The notes: generated from the sequence alone by a model not told the origin. 64,000 nucleotides of DNA from Catellatospora vulcania (GCF_009720385.1 NZ_ML769304.1:124001-188000); one strand, 5' to 3'; shown: positions 27,173 to 39,845, counted from the stretch's first letter. Program-made: numbers and translations.

Positions 27173-27197
27173 GTCGCGCCGCGGGTGCGGTTCCGGA

Positions 27198-27266
27198 CGA
27201 AGATCGCTGTTTGGTGACAAATTCCGTAGCCTGACCGCAGATTTTGACCTCAAACAGCGATCTTCG
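27198..27266. repeat. 69-base hairpin element (16-base perfect arms)
   Basis: CGAAGATCGCTGTTTG at 27198-27213 is repeated in perfect inverse at 27251-27266. The 37-base interior is AT-rich and partly self-complementary (GTGACAAATT versus ATTTTGACC). It could end the upstream gene. The AAGATCG core also occurs in the 25514-25594 element, so this may be a dispersed palindromic repeat family. Confidence 0.6.
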
Positions 27267-27360
27267 CCGGGCAGCGGCAGGACAGCGCGGCCAGGGGCCG
27301 CGACATGGCGCGGAGACTTCGCGTCGGGCGGTAACGGCAACCTCGGGCATGGTGGTCGGC

Positions 27361-27390
27361 TAGATTATGTGAGTCCGATTTATGTGCAAA
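27361..27390 (+). promoter_or_regulatory. AT-rich promoter region of the chaperone operon
   Basis: A 30-base AT-rich island 100 bases before dnaK contains TAGATT (possible -10) and the direct repeat TTATGTG at 27365 and 27380, spaced 15 bases. No HAIR element (the HspR-type CTTGAGT inverted repeat) or CIRCE element is visible, so control seems to differ from the usual HspR regulon. Confidence 0.4.
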
Positions 27391-27492
27391 TACCGGGCGT
27401 GCGCTCGGTGTGTCCGCAGGTAGGCGGCCCACCGACGGTTCCGCCACGCGCAGGACGCACGCGCCGGCAGACAGCGGATGTGGAGCTGCGCC

Positions 27493-29412
<1,920 letters not shown>

Positions 29413-29420
29413 GGGCCGCG

Positions 29421-30050
29421 ATGGCACACCACCCGCACGGCGGCAGCGGCCCGCAGGCCGACACCGAACCGGAGGAACAGGCCGGGCACGACCACGTGGC
29501 CCGGCACGGCCTCGACCCGCCGGGCCCGGTCGCCGTGGACCCCGACGAGGTCGCGGTCCCGGCCGGGCATGCCGGGGAGCCGTCCGCAGAGGCGCCGGAC
29601 ATCGAGGCACCCGCCGGGCCGTCGGCTGCCGAGCTGGAGGGCCGGTTGCGTCGGGCGCTGGCCGACCTCGACAACATGCGCAAGCGGTACGAGCGCCAGC
29701 TCGCCTCCGAACGCGAGGCCGAACGGGCCCGTACGGCCGCGGTGTTCCTGCCTGTCGTGGACAACCTGGACCTGGCGCTCGCGCACGCCGACAGCGACCC
29801 GGCCGCGGTCGTCGACGGCGTCCGGGCGGTCCGCGACCAGGCCGTGAACACGCTGTCCACGCTCGGCTTCCCGCGCCGCGAGGACACCGGCATGCCGTTC
29901 GACCCGGTGTGGCACGAGGCGGTCAGCGTGGTGCCGAACACCGGCGAGCCGGACGGGACGGTGCTGCAGGTGATCCGCCCGGGTTACGGCGAGGTCGACC
30001 GGCAGCTGCGCCCGGCCACGGTCGTCGTCGCCGGCAACACCCAGGGGTGA
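29421..30050 (+). CDS. grpE: Nucleotide exchange factor GrpE
   Basis: 209 residues. The first ~70 residues are acidic, Pro-rich and disordered. The GrpE domain follows: coiled coil ELEGRLRRALADLDNMRKRYERQLASE, then VFLPVVDNLDLALAH, MPFDPVWHEAVSVVPNTG and VIRPGYGEVDRQLRPATVVV. It releases ADP from DnaK. It begins eight bases after the dnaK stop and ends three bases before dnaJ. At about 150 residues the conserved part is slightly shorter than in housekeeping GrpE. Confidence 0.93.
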   Translation: MAHHPHGGSGPQADTEPEEQAGHDHVARHGLDPPGPVAVDPDEVAVPAGHAGEPSAEAPDIEAPAGPSAAELEGRLRRALADLDNMRKRYERQLASEREAERARTAAVFLPVVDNLDLALAHADSDPAAVVDGVRAVRDQAVNTLSTLGFPRREDTGMPFDPVWHEAVSVVPNTGEPDGTVLQVIRPGYGEVDRQLRPATVVVAGNTQG

Positions 30051-30053
30051 GCC

Positions 30054-31040
30054 GTGGCCCGCGACTTCTACGACGTGCTCGGGGTCTCGCGGAGCGCGTC
30101 GGCTGACGAGATCCAGCAGGCGTTCCGCAAGCTGGCCCGCAAGTTCCACCCGGACGTCAACAAGAGCCCGGACGCCGAGGACCGGTTCAAGGAGATCAAC
30201 GAGGCGTACCACGTGCTGCACGACCCGAAGCAGCGCGCCCGCTACGACCGCTTCGGCGAGGACTTCCGCAAGGTCCCCGAAGGGTACGAGGAGATGGCCG
30301 GCGCGGGCGCGGGCGGTTTCCGCGGACGCGGCGCAGGTCAGGGCGGCTTCGGCGGCGGTTTCCCGGGCGGCGGGTTCCGGGGCGGGGACACCGGCGAGCC
30401 GTTCTCGTGGTCGTACGACGGCGGCGACGTCGATCTGGAGGACCTGCTCGGCGGCATGTTCCGCGGTGGCGGCCGGGGCGCGGGGCGGGCCACGGGCCCG
30501 ATCGCGGGCGCGGATCAGGAGGCCGAGCTGCCGCTCAGCGTCGAGGAGGCGTACCAGGGCGGCAAGCGGTCCATCACCCTGTCGGGAGCGCAGGGTGAGC
30601 GCAGCTACGACGTGAACATCCCGGCCGGGGTCACCGACGGACAGCGCATCCGGCTGGCCGGGCAGGGCGGCAAGGGCCGGGGCAACGGCCCGCCCGGCGA
30701 CCTGTACCTGGTGGTGCGGCTGGAACCGCACCAGCGCTACCGGCTCGACGGCCGCCACATCCACGTGCCGCTGCCGGTGAGCCCGTCCGAGGCGGCGCTG
30801 GGTGCGACGGTGCCGCTGACGACCCCGGGCGGCGAGACCAAGGTGACAGTGCCCCCCGGCACGTCCAGCGGCAAGCGCCTGCGCCTGCGCGGGCAGGGCA
30901 TGCCGCACCACCGCGGCGAGCACGGCGACCTGTACGCCGAGGTGCGCATCATGGTGCCGCGCAGCCTGAGCGATCGCGAACGCGAGCTGTACGAGCAACT
31001 GGCCGAGGAGTCCACGTTCGACCCGAGGAGCGCCCGATGA
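30054..31040 (+). CDS. CbpA-type J-domain co-chaperone (DnaJ without zinc finger)
   Basis: 328 residues from GTG 30054. The J domain is MARDFYDVLGVSRSASADEI with the HPD motif at 32-34. A long Gly/Phe region (GGFRGRGAGQGGFGGGFPGG) follows, then the two C-terminal substrate domains (YDVNIPAGVTDGQRIRLAGQ, VTVPPGTSSGKRLRLRGQG). The four CxxCxGxG zinc repeats of type I DnaJ are absent, so this is a type II, CbpA-like protein. The stop overlaps the cbpM-like start as ATGA. It stimulates DnaK ATPase and delivers substrates. Confidence 0.93.
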   Translation: MARDFYDVLGVSRSASADEIQQAFRKLARKFHPDVNKSPDAEDRFKEINEAYHVLHDPKQRARYDRFGEDFRKVPEGYEEMAGAGAGGFRGRGAGQGGFGGGFPGGGFRGGDTGEPFSWSYDGGDVDLEDLLGGMFRGGGRGAGRATGPIAGADQEAELPLSVEEAYQGGKRSITLSGAQGERSYDVNIPAGVTDGQRIRLAGQGGKGRGNGPPGDLYLVVRLEPHQRYRLDGRHIHVPLPVSPSEAALGATVPLTTPGGETKVTVPPGTSSGKRLRLRGQGMPHHRGEHGDLYAEVRIMVPRSLSDRERELYEQLAEESTFDPRSAR

Positions 31041-31325
31041 AGGTGTACGCGCTCGCCGTCCCGACCCGGCTCAGCCTCGACCACTTCGCCCGCCGGGCGG
31101 GCCTGCACCCGGTGCTGGTGCAGCGGTACGTGGCGCTGGGCCTGCTCGACGCCGACCGGGACGCGGGCGGCGGCCTGTGGTTCTCCCCCACCGAGCTGCA
31201 CCGGGTGGCGCGGGTGCAGCGGCTGCACGCCGACCTGTCCCTGAACTACACCGCGATCGGCCTGGTCATGGACCTGCTCGACCGCGTCGACGAGCTGCAG
31301 ACCGCACTGCGAAGGAGCGAGCGCC

Positions 31326-33980
<2,655 letters not shown>

Positions 33981-33982
33981 CG

Positions 33983-34441
33983 ATGGCACAGGCACCGCAG
34001 CAGGACACCAGGGCCGACCTGGTCACCTGCCCGCACTGCGGCAAGCGCAACCGGCTGCGGGCCGCCGCGGCGGGGCTGGCCCGCTGCGGGAGCTGCCGCG
34101 GCATGCTGCCATGGCTGACCGACGCCACCGACGACGACTTCGACGCCGTGGCGGTGCAGTCGTCGCTGCCGGTGCTGCTGGACCTGTGGGCGCCGTGGTG
34201 CGGGCCGTGCCGCATGGTCGCGCCGGGCGTGGAGAAGGCGGCGCTGGCGTACGCGGGACGGTTGAAGGTCGTCAAGGTCAATGTGGACGACTCGCCGGAG
34301 ACGGCGAGGCGTTACCGGGCCCAGTCGATCCCGCTGCTGCTCATGCTCAGCGGCGGCGAGGTGACGGCCCGGCAGCTCGGCGCGATCCCGCCGGACGCGC
34401 TGCTGCAGTGGGTGGAGCGCTCGCTGCCGCCGGTGAAGTGA
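33983..34441 (+). CDS. Thioredoxin with N-terminal zinc ribbon (TrxC-like)
   Basis: 152 residues from ATG 33983 (GGGAG seven bases upstream). A zinc-ribbon-like pair CPHC (16-19) and CGSC (35-38) precedes the thioredoxin fold with active site WCGPC (72-76), the cis-Pro segment QSIPLLLMLSGG and the usual end helix. This is the Trx2/TrxC architecture; such proteins resist oxidants and in E. coli serve under oxidative stress. It starts two bases after clpB and is likely the last gene of the chaperone operon, linking redox repair with disaggregation (inference). Confidence 0.92.
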   Translation: MAQAPQQDTRADLVTCPHCGKRNRLRAAAAGLARCGSCRGMLPWLTDATDDDFDAVAVQSSLPVLLDLWAPWCGPCRMVAPGVEKAALAYAGRLKVVKVNVDDSPETARRYRAQSIPLLLMLSGGEVTARQLGAIPPDALLQWVERSLPPVK

Positions 34442-34480
34442 CGCCGCCGCGGCCTTGCCTGCGGTGCCTACGCTGCGGCG

Positions 34481-35152
34481 ATGGAGACGCCTGAGCCGAC
34501 GCGGACGCCGCTGGGCCCATGGACGCGGCAGCAGCACCGGGGAACGGTCCTTTTCTGCTGGGCTCTGCTGGTGGGCGGCTTCGCCCTGCTGTGGCGGTAC
34601 GCCAGGCACGTCGCCGCCGCGGAGTCCGTGAGCGTCGGCGAGGCCGCCTTCAACTTCGCCCAGTTCCTGGGCGTCGCCTGCCTGGGGCTCCTCGGCCTGC
34701 TGACGATCCTGCGGGGCGGCACGTGGTTGCACGGTTCCGTGCTCAGCGTGCGAGGGCCGTTCCGCACCCGGTCCGTGGACCTGGCCGCGGCCACGGTTCG
34801 CGGAGAGATCGACGATCCCGCTGACGGACGGGTGACGCTGGTCGCCCACGACGACGCGGCGGGGCGGCGGGTCTCGTTGAATCTGGGCACCGTCGACCGC
34901 ATCGAATTCACGCCTGAGGAGCTGGACGCCCTCGCCGACGCGATCGACACCGTCCGCAGCGGGCCGCCGGCGGACGAGGAGACCCTCCGGATCGCCGGAC
35001 GGCTGCGCCTGTTCTACCGCCGCCCGTACCCGGTGGGCCGGTACCTCTGGGCGGACCCGCCCATCCCGCCCCTTCGCAGGTTCACGGAGGTGGACGAGAG
35101 CGATCGCCCCGACCACCCTGGACACTTCGACTCCGGTCCGGCTCGCCGATGA
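34481..35152 (+). CDS. Membrane protein with PH-like domain, unknown
   Basis: 223 residues. Two membrane segments lie near the N-terminus (VLFCWALLVGGFALLWRYA and FAQFLGVACLGLLGLLTIL). They are followed by a strand-rich region starting GTWLHGSVLSVRGPFRTRSVDL, which is like the bacterial PH domain of small membrane proteins. The C-terminus is rich in Arg and Pro and ends HFDSGPARR. The function is unknown. The gene ends at the first base of the following hairpin. Confidence 0.55.
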   Translation: METPEPTRTPLGPWTRQQHRGTVLFCWALLVGGFALLWRYARHVAAAESVSVGEAAFNFAQFLGVACLGLLGLLTILRGGTWLHGSVLSVRGPFRTRSVDLAAATVRGEIDDPADGRVTLVAHDDAAGRRVSLNLGTVDRIEFTPEELDALADAIDTVRSGPPADEETLRIAGRLRLFYRRPYPVGRYLWADPPIPPLRRFTEVDESDRPDHPGHFDSGPARR

Positions 35153-35204
35153 TGCGGTGTGTCCGGCGGCCGGTGGTGAACACCGGAAGCCGGACACACC
35201 GCAT
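35152..35204. terminator. Strong bidirectional hairpin between convergent genes
   Basis: Two perfect 16-base arms (ATGCGGTGTGTCCGGC and its inverse at 35189-35204) enclose 21 bases with an inner CGGTG/CACCG pairing. The element overlaps the stop of the upstream gene and lies 49 bases from the stop of the convergent alpha/beta hydrolase, so it can end both. Confidence 0.75.
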
Positions 35205-35222
35205 TCCGCTGCGACCGGACTC

Positions 35223-35250
35223 GACGCCGACGCCGACGCCGACGCCGACG
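35223..35250. repeat. GACGCC hexamer repeat, 4.7 copies
   Basis: Tandem GACGCC units run to two bases before the hydrolase stop codon on the minus strand. It is non-coding in the annotated frames, and a length-variable tract of this kind is prone to slippage. Confidence 0.6.
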
Positions 35251-35252
35251 AT

Positions 35253-36035
35253 CTAGCGGGACAGCCAGTCGGTGACGATGGCGTCGACCTGGGCGGCGTG
35301 CGCGGTCTGCGGAGCCGCCTCGATGCCGGGCTCCTCGGCCAGGGCGTGGCCCATGCCGGGGATCGCGACCAGCGAGGATCCCTCCGGCAGCGCCGCCCAC
35401 AGCCGCTCGGCCGGGTCGCGGAAGCCGTCCCGGTCGTCCTCGTCGCCGATCACCATCAGCACCGGGCGCTCGATCTCCGCGGCACGGGCCACGAAGTCGA
35501 GCCGGTCGGCCACGGCGCGGCTCTCGTCGGTCCACGCGTACGGCATGCCGAACATCCGGGAGTTCGCGTCCACCAGGGCGGACAGCTGCACCGCGGGGCT
35601 GACCAGCGCCACCCGGTCGACCTTCACGGCCGTCTCGGTGAGCAGCCGCAGCGCCGTCATCGAACCGATGGAGCCGCCGACCACGCTGAGCGGACCGTGC
35701 GCGTCCAGCAGCGAGCGCAGCTCGGCCAGCGCGGGCGGGAACTCCGCCACCGCCTGCCGGGTCAGCGGCTCGAACACGTTCATCACCGCGTCCTCCATGG
35801 CGAGCTTCAGCAGCGCCTCCGGGCCGCCGGGCACCATGCGGTCGCCGGTCATCGGCAGGCCCAGGTACACCCGCCAGGCGTTCAGGCCGGACAGGGGCAG
35901 GGCGGCGGCCATGGCGGCCTCGCTGCGCGGCGGGTCGAGCAGGTGCCACGCCACGACCAGCGGGGCGGCCGAGGTCGGGTCGGCGGGCGGCAGGGCGACG
36001 TACGGCACTCCGGCCGCGGTTCCTCTGAGCGTCAT
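35253..36035 (-). CDS. Alpha/beta hydrolase
   Basis: 260 residues from ATG 36035. It has an alpha/beta hydrolase fold with the nucleophile elbow VVGGSIGSMTAL (Gly-x-Ser-x-Gly variant GSIGS), acid segment VLMVIGDEDDRDGF and catalytic His in IPGMGHALAEEPG. An N-terminal strand PYVALPPADPTSAAPLVVAWH and a helical lid near GPEALLKLAMEDAVMNVFEP are present. The His-Ala-Leu surroundings resemble esterase or lipase families, but the substrate is unknown. It is divergent from a LysR gene that carries an operator in the shared region, so LysR control is likely. Confidence 0.8.
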   Translation of the reverse strand: MTLRGTAAGVPYVALPPADPTSAAPLVVAWHLLDPPRSEAAMAAALPLSGLNAWRVYLGLPMTGDRMVPGGPEALLKLAMEDAVMNVFEPLTRQAVAEFPPALAELRSLLDAHGPLSVVGGSIGSMTALRLLTETAVKVDRVALVSPAVQLSALVDANSRMFGMPYAWTDESRAVADRLDFVARAAEIERPVLMVIGDEDDRDGFRDPAERLWAALPEGSSLVAIPGMGHALAEEPGIEAAPQTAHAAQVDAIVTDWLSR

Positions 36036-36091
36036 GTGCACCAGTCAAGCCCGCGAGCGGGGTGGAGTCGAACAACCATGCCCATCGACTG

Positions 36092-36108
36092 GACAACCGT
36101 TGGTTGTC
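36092..36108. promoter_or_regulatory. Perfect 7-3-7 palindrome between LysR and hydrolase genes
   Basis: GACAACC-GTT-GGTTGTC is a perfect inverted repeat 17 bases upstream of the LysR GTG start. It contains the T-N11-A spacing typical of LysR boxes and lies in the 90-base divergent region, so it should govern both genes. Its place also argues against the upstream in-frame ATG at 36078. Confidence 0.6.
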
Positions 36109-36125
36109 GGACCAGGCTGTGCGCT

Positions 36126-37106
36126 GTGGATCTAGATCTCGCTCAGGTCAGGGCGTTCGTGCGCGCCGCCGACGAGCTGCACTTCGGACGGGCCGCGGCC
36201 GCGCTGTACCTCACCCAGCAGGCGCTGTCCAAACGCGTCCGCCGGCTGGAGGAGACGCTGGGCACGACCCTGTTCGTGCGCGGGCGCGGTCCGGTCGAGC
36301 TGACCGCGGCCGGGACCAGGTTCCTGCCGCACGGCCGGGAGCTGCTGGCGCTCGGCGCGACCGCGGCCCGGTCGGTGCGCGGCGAGCCGCTGCCGCTGAA
36401 GGTCGACGTGTGGGGGCCGGTGCACCGGCCGCTCGCGCTGCTCGGCGAGCTGGTCTCGGCGTACCCGGACCTGCTGCTGGAGCTGAGCATGCGGCGCAGC
36501 CTCGGCTCGGCGCTGGACGCCGTGGTCCGCGGCGATCTCGACGTCGCCTGGGGCAGGGCGCACGACCTCGGCCGCCCGTGGCCCGCCGGACTGCGGCGGC
36601 GGCTGGTGTGCCTGGAGCCGATCGCGGCCGGGGTGCTCGCCGGGCATCCGCTCGCCGACGCCGTCGCGCTCGGGGCGTCCGAGCTGCGCGAGCACGGGCT
36701 GTGGATGCCGTTCGAGGACCGGCCGCCGGAGCTGACCGGGCTGCTGCGCGCGTACGCGGCCGCGCTGGACGTGCCGATCACGGGCACCGCGCTGAACATC
36801 GGCGTCGAGCACACGCTCGCCGAGCTACGGCGGCATCCGCACCGGGTCACCCCGCTGGGCGCGTGGTGGCAGCTGCCCGCCGACGTCGTACGGGTGCCGC
36901 TGCGGCCGGTGCCGTACCTGCCCTGGTCGGTGGTCTGGCGGGCGGACAACCCGCATCCGCTGCTCCCCCGGCTGCTCAAACTGCTGCCCGGTCCCGGGAC
37001 GATCCGGTTCGATCCGGACCGCGACTGGCTGCCGGAACCGGACCGCGCCGACCTGCCGCGCGTCATGCCGCGTCCGGGTGAGCAGCGCCGGTTGCCGGTG
37101 TCCTGA
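36126..37106 (+). CDS. LysR-family transcriptional regulator
   Basis: 326 residues from GTG 36126 (MDLDLAQVRAFVRAADELHF). A winged helix-turn-helix region reads FGRAAAALYLTQQALSKRVR RLEETLGTTLFVR; the usual PAVS position carries LTQQALSK. Two periplasmic-binding-like lobes follow (VDVWGPVHRPLALLGELVSA; LEPIAAGVLAGHPLAD). The effector is unknown. LysR proteins usually activate the divergent gene and repress themselves through a T-N11-A operator. The proline- and arginine-rich tail (PGTIRFDPDRDWLPEPDR) is a little longer than average. Confidence 0.9.
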   Translation: MDLDLAQVRAFVRAADELHFGRAAAALYLTQQALSKRVRRLEETLGTTLFVRGRGPVELTAAGTRFLPHGRELLALGATAARSVRGEPLPLKVDVWGPVHRPLALLGELVSAYPDLLLELSMRRSLGSALDAVVRGDLDVAWGRAHDLGRPWPAGLRRRLVCLEPIAAGVLAGHPLADAVALGASELREHGLWMPFEDRPPELTGLLRAYAAALDVPITGTALNIGVEHTLAELRRHPHRVTPLGAWWQLPADVVRVPLRPVPYLPWSVVWRADNPHPLLPRLLKLLPGPGTIRFDPDRDWLPEPDRADLPRVMPRPGEQRRLPVS

Positions 37107-37112
37107 GCCGAC

Positions 37113-37148
37113 TATACAGATTGACTGTATATACAGATGGTCTATATT
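37113..37148 (+). promoter_or_regulatory. padR promoter with overlapping operator
   Basis: TTGACT (37121-37126), a 16-base spacer and TATATT (37143-37148) precede the PadR ATG by six bases, so the mRNA is probably leaderless. The inverted repeat TATACAG-ATTGA-CTGTATA (37113-37131) and the palindrome CTGTATATACAG (37125-37136) cover the -35 and spacer. These fit the TAT/ATA-rich sites of PadR repressors, implying self-repression. Confidence 0.7.
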
Positions 37149-37154
37149 GCTGCC

Positions 37155-37496
37155 ATGACGATGCAGGAACCCACGTTCTTCATCCTGACCGCCCTGGTCC
37201 GCTCCCCATTGCACGGATACGGCGTCATGCAGGCCGTCGAGCAGCTGTCCAGCGGCCGGATCATCCTCAAGGCCGGCACGCTGTACGCCGCCCTGGACCG
37301 GCTCACCTCGGCCGGGCTCATCGCCGTGGACCGGGAGGAGGCCGTGGGTGGGCGGCTGCGCCGCTACTACGTGCTGTCCGACGACGGCCGCGCGGCCCTG
37401 GAGTCCGCGGTGGAGCGGATGCGGTCGGACGCCACCGTCGCCGCGACCCGCCTGCGCGAGGCGTACGGCTTCGGCATGGCGGTGCAGCATGCCTGA
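37155..37496 (+). CDS. PadR-family transcriptional regulator
   Basis: 113 residues from ATG 37155 (MTMQEPTFF). It has a PadR winged helix with FFILTALVRSPLHGYGVMQAVE, KAGTLYAALDRLTSAGLIAV and the wing RRYYVLSDDGRAALE, and is short enough to lack the long C-terminal dimer helix of PadR-s2 proteins. It overlaps the next gene by eight bases, so the membrane protein is its translational partner and likely target. Such PadR/membrane pairs commonly answer envelope or drug stress. Confidence 0.92.
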   Translation: MTMQEPTFFILTALVRSPLHGYGVMQAVEQLSSGRIILKAGTLYAALDRLTSAGLIAVDREEAVGGRLRRYYVLSDDGRAALESAVERMRSDATVAATRLREAYGFGMAVQHA

Positions 37497-38571
37497 GCAG
37501 GACGAACTGGAGCGCTCGTACCAACGCCTGCTGCGCGCCTACCCGGGCTTCTACCGCCGCGAGCGAGGGCTGGAGATCCTCACCACGCTGCTCGACGCGG
37601 CGCGGCCGGGGCAGGTCCGGGCGACGTTCGGCGAGGCGGTCCACCTGATCGCGTCCGGGCTGCGCCTTCGCCTCGTGCCGCCTGGGTGGGCCGGGAAGAC
37701 GGCGGCGGGCATCGCCACGCTCTGGATGGCCGTCGTGCTCGGCGGGGTGGGCGCCTACCTCGCCTGGGACGACCCCTCAGCACGGCCCGCACTCGACGAT
37801 CCCCGGATCGCCGCCCTCGGCGACGCGCTCGTCGGGCAGCCAACCAGCCGGGTCAGCATCGACGCGAGCGACCCCCTCGACATGGCCTACAGCTACAAGG
37901 CCCATGGCCTGTTCCAGACCCTCGCCGCAGAAGACCTGCCCGAGGTGACACCGGTGCCGGCCGGCCATCTCCGCATTTACGAACATGTCGCGACCGGTGG
38001 CGTGTTGACCGCCGCCCAGCGGCGTCTGCAGGAGGAGGGCTGGCAGACCGGCGCCGTCACGCGGCCGGAGGGGTGCGGCTGCGGCGCCCTCTGGGCCGTC
38101 CGTGACGGTCTCCTGCTGCGCGTGTCGGACTACCGCCCCGACGGTCGGGAATCCACCGTGCTCGTGGACGTGTACCAGGTCGAGCCGAACGGTGTGCTCG
38201 CCGCCGCGCTCGCCGGGTTCGCCGTCGGTCTGGTCGTGCCCTGGCCGGTGACGGCCTGGCTGGCCCACCGCTTCGCGCGGCTCGGGCGCGGCGACCAGGC
38301 GCTGGTCCTCCTCTTCGGAGCCGCAGTCCTGTACGCCTGCTTGGCGAACACGGTCGACAACGTGCTGAGCATGGTGCCGGATCCGGACACCGACAGCATG
38401 CTGCTCGCCACCGACCTCATGTACCCGCTGGCCAACCAGGTTGCCAATCCGCTCGCCGCGACCGTGATCGCGGTCGGCCTGGCCGGCTGCGTGGGCATCG
38501 TCCACTTCACTCCGTGGCAGCGCCGGCGTGCGAACTCCGCGACCGCCGAGAGCACGATCGCGGAGGTCTGA
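37489..38571 (+). CDS. Membrane protein coupled to PadR
   Basis: 360 residues from ATG 37489. The N-terminal ELERSYQRLLRAYPGFYRRE is the RLLR-YP-RRERGxEML-like cytoplasmic motif found on many actinomycete membrane proteins next to padR genes. One membrane segment (GKTAAGIATLWMAVVLGGVG) precedes a ~140-residue extracytoplasmic region with a CGCG stretch. Four or so further segments follow (LAAALAGFAVGLVVPWPVTA onward). The function is unknown. PadR probably represses both genes. Confidence 0.7.
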   Translation: MPEQDELERSYQRLLRAYPGFYRRERGLEILTTLLDAARPGQVRATFGEAVHLIASGLRLRLVPPGWAGKTAAGIATLWMAVVLGGVGAYLAWDDPSARPALDDPRIAALGDALVGQPTSRVSIDASDPLDMAYSYKAHGLFQTLAAEDLPEVTPVPAGHLRIYEHVATGGVLTAAQRRLQEEGWQTGAVTRPEGCGCGALWAVRDGLLLRVSDYRPDGRESTVLVDVYQVEPNGVLAAALAGFAVGLVVPWPVTAWLAHRFARLGRGDQALVLLFGAAVLYACLANTVDNVLSMVPDPDTDSMLLATDLMYPLANQVANPLAATVIAVGLAGCVGIVHFTPWQRRRANSATAESTIAEV

Positions 38572-38656
38572 GCCGACGCCGGGGGCTGCGCCGCTCGCCG
38601 GGCAGCCCTCCGGCTCGACGGCCAACGCCCGCGATCAGCGGCCCGGAGCGCGCCCG

Positions 38657-39415
38657 TCAGCGCTCGGTCAGCGCGGCCAGCAGGCGGGCGCGGACGCCGT
38701 CCGGGTCGGGGCGGCCGGGGTACCAGGTGCAGGCGATGTCGACGGCCGCGACCCGGCCGGTGTCCAGCACCCGCCGCGCCGCCGCGAGCACCCCGGCCGC
38801 CGTCGGGCCACCGGGCACCGGAAAGCGCAGGTCCGGCAGCTCCGCGGCGTCGATCACGTCGAGGTCGAGGTGCAGCAGCAGCGGACCGGGCGGCAGCATC
38901 GCCTCGTCGAGATCGTCGACGCCGCAGCGGCGTACCGCGGCGGTGGCCAGGTAGTCGGCCTCCGGCGGGTCGAGGTCCCGGGCGTCCACCAGCAGCGCCC
39001 GGTCTTCGGCCAGCGGGCGCAGGCCCAGCCGTGCGGAGATCAGCTCGGGCCGGTAACCGACGATGATCCGCAGCGGCATGCCGCCGACGTAGCCCGACGC
39101 GGTCGTCTCCAGTGTCTGCACGTCGCCGTGCGCGTCGAACCAGACGATCGCGGCGTCCACGCCCGCCTGCTGCAAGCCTGCCAGCGTGCCGAGGGACACG
39201 GTGCAGTCGCCGGACACCACCGTCGGCGTCTCGCCGGCCTGCACGGCGTGGGCGACCTGCCAGACCACCGACTCGTAGAGGTGGCCGAGCCGGGCCCAGA
39301 CGTCCCCGTCGGGAAGCTGCTCGGTCACCGTCCTGACCTGGTGGCCGGGCGGCAGGGGAAAGTCCTCATCGGGCAGTCGTTCGTCGAGGTGGTACGGCAC
39401 AAGGATGATCGTCAC
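38657..39415 (-). CDS. Arginase/ureohydrolase-fold protein
   Basis: 252 residues. The arginase fold is clear: WFDAHGDVQT (DAHxD metal motif, D94-H96-D98) and HLDLDVIDAAELP (DxD motif). The first metal ligand, normally His in a GGDHS-like motif, is Cys71 in SGDCTVSLG. Lys and Tyr/Asp-rich loops for guanidino substrates are not apparent. It could be a ureohydrolase with unusual metal content or a non-arginase amidohydrolase. It is a single gene; the 3' end lies 86 bases from the PadR unit on the other strand. Confidence 0.78.
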   Translation of the reverse strand: MTIILVPYHLDERLPDEDFPLPPGHQVRTVTEQLPDGDVWARLGHLYESVVWQVAHAVQAGETPTVVSGDCTVSLGTLAGLQQAGVDAAIVWFDAHGDVQTLETTASGYVGGMPLRIIVGYRPELISARLGLRPLAEDRALLVDARDLDPPEADYLATAAVRRCGVDDLDEAMLPPGPLLLHLDLDVIDAAELPDLRFPVPGGPTAAGVLAAARRVLDTGRVAAVDIACTWYPGRPDPDGVRARLLAALTER

Positions 39416-39719
39416 GCGGCATACGTTACCGATCTACGTCCCTCGGCGGTTCCACCCGCATGCGGATCTTCGTCGATCGGCGTCGGGATCGACGACAGGG
39501 CAACCCAGCCACCTGATACCGACGGTACAAACGCCCTGGGAGTTGCGATCCTCGCCGGCCGCGCGACGAAGGCACTGCGCTGCCGTGCCGTGATGAATTC
39601 AGCCGTGCGCCGATCGGGCTTGGTTGACAGGGTTGACGGCTCGGGCTCCCGTGATCACATCTGCTGGCCCGGCGTCGGCGGGAAGCGTTGACGCGCGTGC
39701 AGTGGCTCGTGGGAGGCGG

Positions 39720-39845
39720 CTGGGCGCGGCGCACCACCTGGTCTGCGGCACCGCGTTCGCCCTGCGAATCGGTGACGATCCGACCAAACGCATCGACCAG
39801 TACCTACAGGTGCTACTCGACGGCATCCACACCAGGCAGACCTAA
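39720..39845 (+). pseudogene. C-terminal remnant of a TetR-family regulator
   Basis: The visible piece reads GTAFALRIGDDPTKRIDQYL then QVLLDGIHTRQT-stop. This is the usual last helix and end of a TetR/AcrR protein (DGxR-type end). No DNA-binding domain precedes it, so it is a truncated relic. The rest of the 546-base stretch 39416-39961 shows no other gene or clear promoter. Confidence 0.4.

Noticed and set aside
27300-27492. Search for a HAIR or CIRCE element before dnaK
   Set aside because: No CTTGAGT/ACTCAAG or TTAGCACTC pair is present; only an AT-rich island with a TTATGTG direct repeat.
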